Source: Oscillospiraceae bacterium
Lineage (GTDB): Bacteria; Bacillota; Clostridia; Oscillospirales; Oscillospiraceae
Direction: 5' to 3'
DNA: 34,161 nt
Assembly: GCA_017410425.1 (NCBI GenBank)
Contig: JAFQQV010000053.1
Span: 1-34,161 of the forward strand
Shown here piece after piece: positions 7,230 through 14,947 of this stretch. The notes below the pieces were generated by a model, which was not told the DNA's origin, made no database searches, and saw nothing but the letters and a program-made list of their open reading frames with translations. The position numbers were made by a program, and so were the translations under genes. Numbering within the stretch: the first letter of the stretch is position 1; each line of letters begins with the position of its first letter.

Positions 7230-8591
7230 TTATGCGCCTGCAGCAGCATTTGCCTGTGCAGCGTAAGTAGCGACGGACTCAGTGATGTCAGCGCCGGAAC
7301 CAACAGCCTGCAGCATGTTCCACCATGCGGTACGAGCCTCAGCCCAGCCAGCGGCGACCTGGTAGTAGTCGCCCAGCATAGGCATGAGAACGTTGTACTC
7401 GTTCATGATTGCGTTGTCGGCCCAGATGCCGGTCAGGTCAGCGCCCTCTGCGGTGTCGCGGACTGCGAAGTAGTTTGCAGCCTTGACAGCGTCAGCGGTA
7501 GCTTCGCTGTCGCAGAAGTACTTGATGAAGGTCTTGGCAGCGTCGATGCGGGCAGCGTCGCCGTTATCGAAGATACCGAAGCCCCAGATACCGCCGCACA
7601 GCTGAGGTACGGAGTCGGAGGGGAATGCCATGAAGAGGATCTCATCGCCGGAAGCGGTGAGGCCAGCGCCGGTGTCAGCAGTGTTGGGGTTGAGCTGCTG
7701 TGCAATGTTCCAGCAGAATGCCATGTTCAGAGTGCCGTTGTAGAACAGAGCGATTTCGTCGCCGCCAACGATGCCAGCGTCGAACTCGATGCCTTCTGCA
7801 TCAACGAGGGTCTGCAGAGCTGCAACGTTCTCAGCGGAATCCCAGGTGTAAGCGGTGTGCTCAGCATTGGTGAAGGTACCACCGTTGAGGTTGTTGACGA
7901 GAGCACGGGTGCCCTGGTCGCCGCCCTGGCCTGCGCAGAAGACAGCGCCGACCTGCTTGCCGGTGTACTCATTGACAGCGGCAACTGCCTTCAGGAAGTC
8001 CTCGGTGGAGTTCCAGGTGCGGGTCTCGACGTTGAGGTACTGCAGAGCGTCAGCTGCCTCGAAAACGGTCTTGTTGATGGCCATGCAGTGTGCAGTCATG
8101 ACCAGGGGGTACTCGTAAGCGGTAGCATCGTCAGCAAAGCAAGCTGCGACGGTTGCGGGGTTGAGCTCTTCCAGGTCGGTAGCGTCGAAGAGGTCAGCGA
8201 TGTTGACCATCTTGCCCTTTGCGCCCCAGTTAGCAACCAGACGCTCGGGACCTTCCATGATCAGGTCGGGAGCTGCGCCGGCTTCGATAGCGGTGTTGAC
8301 CTTGTCGTCGCCGTCGGTGTAGTTGAGGTACTCAACGGAGACCTTGATGCCGGTAGCGGCTTCGAAGTCAGCCATCAGAGCGTCAACGGTTTCCTGGTTG
8401 CCCCAGCCGCCGATGGGATAGGTCCACAGGGTCAGCTCGGTAACAGCAGCGGGAGCTGCTTCTTCAACAGGTGCTGCATCCTCAGCAGGTGCTGCAGGAG
8501 CGGGAGCGGGCTCTTCAGCCTTCTCGACAGAGCATGCTGCCAGAGAGAAAACCATGATCAGAGCCAGAAGAAGTGCGAGAAACTTTTTCAT
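7230..8591 (-). CDS. Solute-binding lipoprotein of a carbohydrate ABC transporter
   Basis: Start set at 8591 (MKKFLALLLAL) because AGGAG is 7 bases upstream; the ATG two codons earlier is too close to it. The product is 453 residues. It has a lipoprotein signal with lipobox LAAC and a low-complexity Ala/Pro/Glu linker to about residue 50. A family-1 extracellular solute-binding domain follows, beginning LTLWTYPIGGW and including FEAATGIKVSVEYL. It captures the substrate at the cell surface and delivers it to the two permeases encoded just downstream. It is first in the operon and followed by a strong hairpin, as expected for the most abundant component. Sialic acid or a derivative is the likely ligand, inferred only from neighbours. 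Confidence 0.88.
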   Translation of the reverse strand: MKKFLALLLALIMVFSLAACSVEKAEEPAPAPAAPAEDAAPVEEAAPAAVTELTLWTYPIGGWGNQETVDALMADFEAATGIKVSVEYLNYTDGDDKVNTAIEAGAAPDLIMEGPERLVANWGAKGKMVNIADLFDATDLEELNPATVAACFADDATAYEYPLVMTAHCMAINKTVFEAADALQYLNVETRTWNSTEDFLKAVAAVNEYTGKQVGAVFCAGQGGDQGTRALVNNLNGGTFTNAEHTAYTWDSAENVAALQTLVDAEGIEFDAGIVGGDEIALFYNGTLNMAFCWNIAQQLNPNTADTGAGLTASGDEILFMAFPSDSVPQLCGGIWGFGIFDNGDAARIDAAKTFIKYFCDSEATADAVKAANYFAVRDTAEGADLTGIWADNAIMNEYNVLMPMLGDYYQVAAGWAEARTAWWNMLQAVGSGADITESVATYAAQANAAAGA

Positions 8592-8658
8592 AATCATTCT
8601 CCTAATATTTTTTCATTTTGCTATGTCCGATATCTCCGGAACATATCATCTGTACCAA

Positions 8659-8686
8659 ATTTTACATTATTTTTCCCACTTGTCAA
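8659..8686 (-). promoter_or_regulatory. Leftward nan-operon promoter
   Basis: On the minus strand TTGACA (8686-8681), 16-bp spacer, TAAAAT (8664-8659). It points into the binding-protein gene. The candidate operator at 8694-8710 lies 7 bp upstream of the -35. Confidence 0.75.
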
Positions 8687-8693
8687 CGGTGAA

Positions 8694-8710
8694 TTGAAAA
8701 TAATTTTCAA
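8694..8710. promoter_or_regulatory. Candidate RpiR operator, copy 1
   Basis: TTGAAAA-TAA-TTTTCAA, a perfect 17-bp palindrome. Its near twin lies at 10240-10256. Both flank genes of the sialic-acid-type island. Confidence 0.6.
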
Positions 8711-8797
8711 AATACGAGCTCTTTTGCAAAAGTTTTCTGTTGTGCACAATTTTGGCATGAGCAATTTAAGCACAATGACGAAAGTGCTTCAGTGTAC

Positions 8798-8825
8798 TTG
8801 ACGCTCTCCCAAAACATGATATTTT
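8798..8825 (+). promoter_or_regulatory. Promoter of the SGNH esterase gene
   Basis: TTGACG (8798-8803), 16-bp spacer, TATTTT (8820-8825). A small inverted repeat AAGCAC/GTGCTT (8768-8773 and 8784-8789) lies just upstream. Confidence 0.55.
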
Positions 8826-8861
8826 TTACTTATTAATTAAATGAATAAAGGAGGCCCTGTA

Positions 8862-9518
8862 ATGAAAAAACATATTGTCTGTTTTGGCGATTCCAATACC
8901 CATGGCTACTGTGCCGATCCTATGGACTGCGCGGACGGTGGAGATCGCTTCAATGAAAATGAGCGCTGGACTTGCCTGCTCCAGAAAAAGCTGGGAGAGG
9001 ACTATCTTGTTATAGAGGAGGGCCTTTCCGGCCGCACCACGGTTTTCAATGACCCTCTGCACGAGTGCATGAGCGGCCTTGACTATATCACGCCCTGCCT
9101 GATGACTCATGAGCCGGTGGATCTTCTGATAATCATGCTGGGCACAAACGACACCAAGGATCGTTTTTACTCCAGCGCCGCCTGCATCGGCATAGGCATG
9201 GCAAGGCTTGTGAAAAAGGCCATGAGCACTGAGTGCTGGGGCGCTAAGAAGCCCAATATTCTGGTGGTCTGTCCGCCTGCCATGGGAAAAGAAATGCCCA
9301 ATGGCATCTTTGGCGACACCATGGGCGAGCTTTGTGTTGAAAAGTCTGAGCAGCTGGCGAAGTATTATAAGGAACAGTGTGAGCTTATCGGCTGCAGCTT
9401 TGCAGATGCCGGGGCCATGGGCTGTGAGTTCAACAGCATAGACTACATGCACCTGACAAAGCAGGGCCACGCCACCCTGGCGGAGAATCTGGCAGAGATT
9501 GTGCCGGGGCTGATGTGA
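8862..9518 (+). CDS. SGNH/GDSL-family esterase (candidate sialate O-acetylesterase)
   Basis: Start set at 8862 (MKKHIVCFGD) because AAAGGAGG lies 8 bases upstream; an earlier ATG at 8841 lies before that site. The product is 218 residues, cytoplasmic, with no signal peptide. The SGNH blocks are complete: GDSN at 9-12 with nucleophile Ser11, block II Gly in GLSGRTT (about 54-60), GTND at 94-97, and D-x-x-H (Asp194, His197) near the end. It hydrolyses an ester. In a sialic-acid context, removal of O-acetyl groups so that the lyase can act is the natural role. Other acyl esterase activities are possible. Confidence 0.8.
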   Translation: MKKHIVCFGDSNTHGYCADPMDCADGGDRFNENERWTCLLQKKLGEDYLVIEEGLSGRTTVFNDPLHECMSGLDYITPCLMTHEPVDLLIIMLGTNDTKDRFYSSAACIGIGMARLVKKAMSTECWGAKKPNILVVCPPAMGKEMPNGIFGDTMGELCVEKSEQLAKYYKEQCELIGCSFADAGAMGCEFNSIDYMHLTKQGHATLAENLAEIVPGLM

Positions 9519-9522
9519 GCTC

Positions 9523-9576
9523 GTAGGGAAGGCATTTATGCCTTCCGCATGCGGAGCGGATAAATCCGCCCCCTAC
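9523..9576. repeat. REP-like cloverleaf inverted repeat
   Basis: Outer arms GTAGGG (9523-9528) and CCCTAC (9571-9576) enclose two hairpins, GGAAGGCAT/ATGCCTTCC (9528-9536 with 9537-9545, effectively a shorter stem with a small loop) and GCGGA-TAAA-TCCGC (9556-9569). They are joined by the palindrome CGCATGCG. It fills the gap between convergent genes and may also terminate transcription. It resembles dispersed REP-type elements. Confidence 0.55.
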
Positions 9577-9579
9577 AAA

Positions 9580-10197
9580 TCAATCTTCGCTTGGCATAAA
9601 GGGTCTGAACATGGGCTCTATAAGCACAGTGCTTATAAGGCTTGCCAGGGCCGGCAGGAAAAACAGGGGGAACACAAAGCGCAGGCAGAGCAGGATACTC
9701 AAAGCGTACAAAATTCCCAGCAGCAGAGTCCGGGGCAGATTTGCCATGGCGAGAAAGACCGTGTTTTTCACAAGACCGGAAAGGCTGTTTTCAAACCTTG
9801 AAAGTACAGGGAAGATAAGCGACAGCAGGCCCAGAACCAGAACGGCAACAAGGGCGACGGCTGCAAAGACCGCAAAGGAGGCTGCCCCCACAGTGGCGGC
9901 GTTCCAGACGGAAACCACCAGCTTTACAAGCAGATAAAACAGCAGCAGGAAGATAAGCCCGGGCAGAATGCCGGATTTGAAATTTTCCTTGAAGACTTTG
10001 AAAAAACGACCCCAGGAGTTTTTCTCCCCCTGACGGAAGGCGCGGAAAACCGAGTCATACAGCGCGGCAGAGGAAGCTCCCACGGTGATCAGAGGAAAGC
10101 AGCACAAAATCCAGAGCAGGCTGAGAAAAATACAGTCCGTTATTTGGGCCATGGTGATCATAAGGGGACTGTCGGGGTTGAAAATATTGCGGAACAT
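9580..10197 (-). CDS. YesL/DUF624-family membrane protein
   Basis: 205 residues, ATG start behind GAGGTGA. Four to five hydrophobic helices are visible, including DCIFLSLLWILCCFPLITVG near the N-terminus, ILPGLIFLLLFYLLVKLVV, and an Ala/Val-rich span around residue 110. The opening FNPDSPLM and the CFPLITVGAS segment are the DUF624 signature. Genes of this family commonly sit beside sugar ABC transporters in Firmicutes, as here, but no reaction is established. It is transcribed leftward from a promoter whose -35 lies inside the second copy of the candidate operator, so it should belong to the same regulon. Confidence 0.8.
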   Translation of the reverse strand: MFRNIFNPDSPLMITMAQITDCIFLSLLWILCCFPLITVGASSAALYDSVFRAFRQGEKNSWGRFFKVFKENFKSGILPGLIFLLLFYLLVKLVVSVWNAATVGAASFAVFAAVALVAVLVLGLLSLIFPVLSRFENSLSGLVKNTVFLAMANLPRTLLLGILYALSILLCLRFVFPLFFLPALASLISTVLIEPMFRPFMPSED

Positions 10198-10228
10198 AAA
10201 CTTTCACCTCGAATAGCAATATAACATA

Positions 10229-10256
10229 AGTATAACGCATTGAAAAAAATTTTCAA
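10229..10256 (-). promoter_or_regulatory. Promoter of the YesL-like gene, overlapping the operator
   Basis: On the minus strand TTGAAA (10256-10251), 16-bp spacer, TATACT (10234-10229). The -35 is one arm of the palindrome at 10240-10256. Confidence 0.55.
10240..10256. promoter_or_regulatory. Candidate RpiR operator, copy 2
   Basis: TTGAAAA-AAA-TTTTCAA, differing from the copy at 8694-8710 only in the central triplet. Its two arms double as -35 elements of the divergent yesL-like and epimerase promoters, so a bound repressor would block both. Confidence 0.6.
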
Positions 10257-10268
10257 CAGTGCTAATAT
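10240..10268 (+). promoter_or_regulatory. Promoter of the epimerase-rpiR operon
   Basis: TTGAAA (10240-10245), 17-bp spacer, TAATAT (10263-10268). The start codon follows 34 bases later behind AGGAGG. Confidence 0.45.
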
Positions 10269-10301
10269 ACATTACATTAAAATACTCAGGAGGATGAGCA
10301 A

Positions 10302-11501
10302 ATGGACAGAGCAAAATTCCTTGAAGCCCGCGAGTGGGTACGCAGCCAGCTTGACAATGTGCAGGCTTTCTGGCTTAAAAACGGCATGGACGCAGAGCAC
10401 GGCGGTATCTATACCTGCCTTGACCGTAAGGGTGAAATCTTTTCCACTGACAAGAGCGTGTGGATGCAGGGCCGCTGCGGCTGGACCTATGCATATCTTT
10501 GCAATATATACGGCGTGAAGGACGAATGGCTCAAGGCTTCCAAGAGCTGTATCGACTTCCTTGAGGAGCACTGTGTTAACCATGATGCTCAGGGCAGACT
10601 CTATTTCACCGTCACCGGTGACGGCAAGCCCCTGCGCCAGCGCCGCTACTGCTATTCTGAGGCCTTCTACTGCATCGCCAATGCCGAGTACTATGGCATC
10701 ACCGGCGAGAAGGAGCATCTTGAGCGTGCCCGCCGCGCCTACGATATGTACTGGAATCTCAACCACGGCATGCCCGACCCCACCGGTATGGGTCCCAAGA
10801 CCATTCCCGAGACCAGAAGCGGCCGCTCTCTGGGTATTCCCATGATTATTCTCAATGTTACCGGCGTTATGAAGCGTGTTGACCCCGAGATGCGCCATGT
10901 CTATGATGAGCGCGCCAAGGAGTGCGTGGCTGACATCTTCAACTACCATGTAAAGCCGGAGCTGGGCGTTACCCTTGAAAATGTCGGACCTCAGGGCGAG
11001 ACTCGCCTGGATATCACCGAAGGCCGTATGGTCAACCCCGGCCACGATATCGAGTGCAGCTGGTTCCTTATGGACTACGCCAACGATGTGGGTGACAAGG
11101 AGCTGCACAAGAAAGCCATAGAGGTCTTTGACATGGCCTTCAACAAGGGCTGGGACACTGAGTACGGCGGAATCCTCTACTTTATGGACTGCCTTGGTCG
11201 TCCCCCCGAGGCCTATGAGCACGATATGAAGCTCTGGTGGCCCCACAACGAGGCACTTATCGCCTCCATGATGATCTACCGCGACACCAGGGACGAGAAG
11301 TATCTGGACATCTTCTACCAGATTCTTGACTATTGCAAGACTTACTTTGCCGATGAGTACGGCGAATGGTACGGTTACCTGCGCCGCGATGGCAAGCCCA
11401 CTCAGCCCGCCTGCAAGGGTTCCACCTTCAAGGGTCCCTTCCACGTTCCCCGCTGCCTGATTCTCGTAGACCAGATGATGGGCGAGGTTCTGGGCGAGTA
11501 A
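10302..11501 (+). CDS. N-acylglucosamine 2-epimerase (AGE family)
   Basis: 399 residues, the usual AGE length, with an ATG behind AGGAGG. Family landmarks are AEHGGIYTCLD at 31-41, WMQGR at 54-58, GHDIECSW at 247-254 (the His is one of the catalytic pair), WWPHNEA at 312-318, and a late GPFHVPRCL that should hold the second catalytic His. It is an alpha/alpha-barrel cytoplasmic enzyme that interconverts N-acetylmannosamine and N-acetylglucosamine. With the lyase this gives the Bacteroides-type sialate route (lyase, AGE epimerase, ROK kinase) instead of NanK/NanE. It is co-transcribed with the RpiR regulator 25 bp downstream. A cellobiose or mannose epimerase is less likely in this context. 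Confidence 0.85.
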   Translation: MDRAKFLEAREWVRSQLDNVQAFWLKNGMDAEHGGIYTCLDRKGEIFSTDKSVWMQGRCGWTYAYLCNIYGVKDEWLKASKSCIDFLEEHCVNHDAQGRLYFTVTGDGKPLRQRRYCYSEAFYCIANAEYYGITGEKEHLERARRAYDMYWNLNHGMPDPTGMGPKTIPETRSGRSLGIPMIILNVTGVMKRVDPEMRHVYDERAKECVADIFNYHVKPELGVTLENVGPQGETRLDITEGRMVNPGHDIECSWFLMDYANDVGDKELHKKAIEVFDMAFNKGWDTEYGGILYFMDCLGRPPEAYEHDMKLWWPHNEALIASMMIYRDTRDEKYLDIFYQILDYCKTYFADEYGEWYGYLRRDGKPTQPACKGSTFKGPFHVPRCLILVDQMMGEVLGE

Positions 11502-11526
11502 AAAATACAAGTAAAGGAGCCATGGA

Positions 11527-12375
11527 ATGAACGAACAGAATATAGATATATTTGAGCATATCCACGCCTCCTATTATCAGCTCACTGCAGCCGAACGCAA
11601 GGTAGCGGACTATGTTCTCAACCGGCAGGCTCAGGTGCAGTTTATGTCCATCACCCAGCTTGCCGATGAGTGCGGCACGGCGGATGCCACCGTCTCCCGT
11701 TTCTGCCGCAGTCTGGGGCTCAAGGGCTTCAACGCCTTCAAGATGGAGCTTGCCCGCCACTCTGCACCTGCTGCGGAGGAAAAGGAGGAGCATCCCTTTG
11801 ACACTCTGCCCGGCCGCTGCCGGGAGATAGGCCGCATGGGCATTGAGGCTGTCAACCAGACTATAGAGCTGGTCAACGAGAGCGATGTGGAGCGAGCTGT
11901 GGAAATGCTGGATAAGGCAGGCCGAGTATACTGCTTTGGTGCAGGTGGCTCCATGCTGATGGCAAAGGAGTTTGCCCACCTGTTTTCCAATGTTACAAAT
12001 AAGTTCACCGCCGTCAGCGATTCCCATATGCAGATGATTGCAGCTGCATCCATGAGTCAGGATGATGTGATGGTGCTCTTTAGCTACTCCGGCGCCACCA
12101 CCCTTGGCTTGCAGGAGCTGGAGCTGGCAAGAGCCAGAGGCGTGAAAACCATACTTGTGACCCGTTTCAACAAGTCTCCGGCAGCAAACCTGGCGGATGT
12201 TGTGCTGCGCTGCGGCTCCAACGAGGGGCCCTTCCAGTTCGGCTCCGTGCCGGCGAAGATTGCACAGCTTATCGTGATGGATGTGCTGTTTCAGGAGTAC
12301 TGTGCCCGCAACAGCGAGCAGTGCGAAAAAAGCACCGAGGCTATTGCCGCGGCACTTTCAAGTATGCATCTTTGA
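11527..12375 (+). CDS. RpiR-family transcriptional regulator (HTH plus SIS domain)
   Basis: 282 residues. The N-terminal ~75 residues are the RpiR winged helix, with AERKVADYVLNR and the recognition segment DECGTADATVSRFCRSLGLKG. Residues ~120-260 form a SIS sugar-phosphate isomerase-like domain, with VYCFGAGGSMLMAKEF and LFSYSGATT binding the phosphosugar ligand. It is the second gene after the epimerase, typical of NanR-type RpiR control of sialate genes, where the effector is an aminosugar phosphate. The paired palindromes at 8694 and 10240 are its likely binding sites. Whether it represses or activates cannot be read from the sequence, but the overlap with -35 elements at 10240 suggests repression. 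Confidence 0.88.
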   Translation: MNEQNIDIFEHIHASYYQLTAAERKVADYVLNRQAQVQFMSITQLADECGTADATVSRFCRSLGLKGFNAFKMELARHSAPAAEEKEEHPFDTLPGRCREIGRMGIEAVNQTIELVNESDVERAVEMLDKAGRVYCFGAGGSMLMAKEFAHLFSNVTNKFTAVSDSHMQMIAAASMSQDDVMVLFSYSGATTLGLQELELARARGVKTILVTRFNKSPAANLADVVLRCGSNEGPFQFGSVPAKIAQLIVMDVLFQEYCARNSEQCEKSTEAIAAALSSMHL

Positions 12376-12379
12376 GAGA

Positions 12380-12418
12380 CTAAAAAAACACCAGCCAATG
12401 GCTGGTGTTTTTTTAGTC
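12380..12418. terminator. Bidirectional terminator between rpiR and mscS
   Basis: A-run, then ACACCAGCC-AAT-GGCTGGTGT, then a T-run. It serves the convergent genes on both sides and overlaps the mscS stop region. Confidence 0.9.
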
Positions 12419-13225
12419 TTTTATCATGTGTACGTTAAGGTGCTCATAACTCATATGTACGCCATTGCGCTTGAAGCTTTCGCGCACACTCTCATTGAGG
12501 GAGAAGTATACACCCCAGTAGTCTGCGTTGTCGCACCAGGTGCGGAGAATATAGTCTATGCAGCTGGGCTTGTACTCCTTGAGTCCTACAAAGGGTGCGG
12601 GCTCGGCCACTATGCGCTCATCCTGCATGACGGCCTCCAGAATTGCGGCCTTGACCTTTTCGGTATCGTCCTCATAGGAGGCGGAGAAGATCATATCAAC
12701 ACGGCGCAGAGTCTCAGCGTTGTAGTTTACAACGGTGGAGGCGGTGACATTGGAATTGGGTATGGAGATGGTCTTATTGTCGCCGGTGGCAAGCACGGTG
12801 TAGAAAAGGCCGATGCTCTTTATTGTGCCGCTCTGCCCGGCCATGTCCACCCAGTCACCCACGGCGAAGGGCTTGGTCATAAGCAGGGTCATGCCGGAGA
12901 AGAGGTTTGCCATGATGTTTTGCACGGAAAGGCTGAGCGCAAGACCTGCTACACTGAACAGCGCCACCAGAGAGGTGGTGGGGATGCCCAGAGTATCAGC
13001 CACAATAATGGCGGTGATGAGCCACAGCACAATTTTGATCGCGGAACGGATGAAGCCGCGCAGAGTCTCGTCCATACGCTGTGAGCGATCCAGCAGCTTG
13101 ACGCTGATCTTTACAAAAATCCTCATCACAATAAGGCAGACGAGGAAGGTAAGCAGGGCAGGGAAAATACGGTCCAGAGCCAGACTGCCGATGGAAAGGC
13201 TTGCCAGGGTTTCGGGTATGCTCAT
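12413..13225 (-). CDS. mscS: Small-conductance mechanosensitive channel
   Basis: 270 residues, close to E. coli MscS (286). The start is an ATG behind GGAGG. Three N-terminal hydrophobic helices are followed by the pore-lining TM3, rich in Gly/Ala (SLVALFSVAGLALSLSVQNIMANLFSG, about 90-116). Next come the beta domain with PFAVGDWVDMAGQSGTIKSIGLFYT and the cytoplasmic alpha/beta vestibule with IPNSNV. The channel opens under membrane tension to release solutes during osmotic downshift. It forms an operon with the upstream EamA gene, separated by one base. The identification is secure. Confidence 0.92.
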   Translation of the reverse strand: MSIPETLASLSIGSLALDRIFPALLTFLVCLIVMRIFVKISVKLLDRSQRMDETLRGFIRSAIKIVLWLITAIIVADTLGIPTTSLVALFSVAGLALSLSVQNIMANLFSGMTLLMTKPFAVGDWVDMAGQSGTIKSIGLFYTVLATGDNKTISIPNSNVTASTVVNYNAETLRRVDMIFSASYEDDTEKVKAAILEAVMQDERIVAEPAPFVGLKEYKPSCIDYILRTWCDNADYWGVYFSLNESVRESFKRNGVHMSYEHLNVHMIKD

Positions 13226-13226
13226 G

Positions 13227-14129
13227 TTAAAAACCTCCGGGAATATTATTTTTGCTCTGACTTTTCATGTCAAACACTGCGATGAGCAGGCTTGCCAGAA
13301 TAACCAGTACAGAGCCAATAACGGTGCGGCCGCTTACAGCCTCATGGAAGACCAGTATGCCGACAATGACGCTGGTGGTGGGCTCGAGGGTACTGAGAAT
13401 GGAGGCGCGCTCACCGCCGATAAGGAAGGTGGCCTGCTGGAAGAGCATTACGGCACCGGTGGTGACAAGCAGCGCGAAGATGAGGCACATCAGCCAGCCC
13501 ATCAGACTGCCGGGCAGATTCAGATTGCCGGAGACTATGCAGGCAATGAGAGTGAATACCGTTGCCATAAGGGTCAGGTAGAAGGTGAAGAGGAAGCCTG
13601 TGACATCATGCTTGAATGACGAAAGCAGCAGTACATAAGTTGCAAAGGTCACTCCGGAAAAAAGGGCAAAAAAGCTGCCCAGAGGATCCAGCGGCTGACC
13701 GGGAGTGTAGAACAGCGCAACACCCACGCAGCAGATAATCACGCTTATGATGCTGCCAAGCTGGGCCTTTTTCTTCAGGAACACGATACCGGCCACAACC
13801 ACGATGGAAGGATAGATAAAATGGAAAACGGTGGCAGTGCCGGAGGCAATGTACTGGTAGGAGCTGAAAAGCAGAATGGGCGTCACGCAGCAGCCTATCA
13901 GGGCGATAAGGCCCATGGAGGGCAGAGAGGCACGGGGCACCGAGAGAGTTTTGCACTGCATCCAGGCAAGGATTGCCAATGAGGGCAGGGCCAGCAGGTT
14001 CCTCAGGAAAACCAGAGCCATGGGGCTTACTCCGTCTGCGTATATGTACTTTGCCATCAGCGGCATGCAGCCGAAGATGACAGCGCTTAAAATTGCGTAT
14101 ATATAACCTTTATAAATATTGCTTTTCAT
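13227..14129 (-). CDS. EamA-family (DMT) permease
   Basis: 300 residues with ten hydrophobic segments arranged as two repeats of five. The first opens YKGYIYAILSAVIFGCMPLMAKY and the second begins near PLGSFFALFSGVTFATYVLL. This is the drug/metabolite transporter (10-TMS DMT) layout. The second EamA half ends with ILSTLEPTTSVIVGILVFHEAVSGRTVIGSVLVI, a classic signature. ATG start behind GAGGT. It probably exports an amino acid or similar metabolite; the substrate cannot be told. It is first in a two-gene unit with mscS. Confidence 0.88.
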   Translation of the reverse strand: MKSNIYKGYIYAILSAVIFGCMPLMAKYIYADGVSPMALVFLRNLLALPSLAILAWMQCKTLSVPRASLPSMGLIALIGCCVTPILLFSSYQYIASGTATVFHFIYPSIVVVAGIVFLKKKAQLGSIISVIICCVGVALFYTPGQPLDPLGSFFALFSGVTFATYVLLLSSFKHDVTGFLFTFYLTLMATVFTLIACIVSGNLNLPGSLMGWLMCLIFALLVTTGAVMLFQQATFLIGGERASILSTLEPTTSVIVGILVFHEAVSGRTVIGSVLVILASLLIAVFDMKSQSKNNIPGGF

Positions 14130-14167
14130 ATTATACCTCGTTGATAATGTTGCTTTAAGGCCCGATG

Positions 14168-14196
14168 ATTATACTGCATGCCCTCAGAAAAGTAAA
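14168..14196 (-). promoter_or_regulatory. Promoter of the EamA-mscS operon
   Basis: On the minus strand TTTACT (14196-14191), 17-bp spacer, TATAAT (14173-14168). Confidence 0.55.
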
Positions 14197-14209
14197 GCCG
14201 CATTTAGGT

Positions 14210-14238
14210 TTGATATCTGAGAATATATCTGTTATTAT
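14210..14238 (+). promoter_or_regulatory. Promoter of the deacetylase-PGT-formyltransferase operon
   Basis: TTGATA (14210-14215), 17-bp spacer, TATTAT (14233-14238), 35 bases before the start codon. Confidence 0.65.
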
Positions 14239-14273
14239 AAAATATACGAGAATTTAACACAGGGGGATATGAG

Positions 14274-14945
14274 ATGAATTATCTGCTGGTCGTAGCCCAT
14301 CCCGATGACGAGGTTCTGGGCGCAGGCGCAAGCCTCCACAAGCTTATACAGGAAGGGCACAATGTTGCCCTGTGCATCATGGTAGGCAAAGCTGCCGCAA
14401 GGGCAAATCTCTCCGACACGCTGAGCGAGGATGAGGCAAAGGCTCTGGCTATGCTGGGCGTGGAGAAGACCTATCATGCGGATTTTCCGAATATAAAGAT
14501 GAACACCGTTGCACATCTGGATCTGGTGCAGTTTATCGAAAAGTGCATTGAGGATTTTGGAGCCGATGCCATTATCACCCATCACCCCTCTGATACCAAT
14601 GATGACCACCGGGTCACAAGCCATGCTGTGCAGGCTGCCTGCCGCCTTTTCCAGCGCAGGGAAAATATCCCGGCCCTGAAAAGGCTGATGTATATGGAGG
14701 TGCTCTCCAGCACCGAGTGGTCCCTTGACCCTGCGGCTGATCGCTTTGTGCCCAACTACTTTATCGAGGTGGGCAAGGAGGGCGTGGAGCTTAAGCTGAA
14801 AGCGCTTGAAGAGTACAAGGGTGTAATGCGCCCCTACCCCCACCCCCGCAGCCGGGAGGCTATCGAGGGGCTGGCCGCACTGCGCGGCGCTCAGGCCGGC
14901 TGCAACTATGCAGAAGCCTTTGAATGTGTGTTCTGGAGGGAGTAA
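14274..14945 (+). CDS. PIG-L/LmbE-family N-acetylglucosaminyl deacetylase
   Basis: 223 residues, ATG behind AGGGGGA. The zinc-site motif AHPDDE is at residues 8-13 (His9, Asp11, Asp12). HHPSDTNDDHR at 103-113 supplies the third metal ligand and the further conserved acidic and His residues. These zinc enzymes remove N-acetyl from GlcNAc attached to lipids or small thiols (PIG-L, MshB, BshB). The following gene starts 3 bases after its stop and is a phosphoglycosyl transferase, and the third gene is a formyltransferase. A lipid-linked N-acetyl sugar is therefore a likely substrate. A BshB role is possible, but no bacillithiol partner genes are nearby. Confidence 0.88.
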   Translation: MNYLLVVAHPDDEVLGAGASLHKLIQEGHNVALCIMVGKAAARANLSDTLSEDEAKALAMLGVEKTYHADFPNIKMNTVAHLDLVQFIEKCIEDFGADAIITHHPSDTNDDHRVTSHAVQAACRLFQRRENIPALKRLMYMEVLSSTEWSLDPAADRFVPNYFIEVGKEGVELKLKALEEYKGVMRPYPHPRSREAIEGLAALRGAQAGCNYAEAFECVFWRE

Positions 14946-14947
14946 AG

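Noticed and set aside
7200..8801. 533-codon plus-strand ORF opposite the binding-protein gene
   Set aside because: Shadow frame; the minus-strand lipoprotein has a lipobox, ribosome site and promoter.
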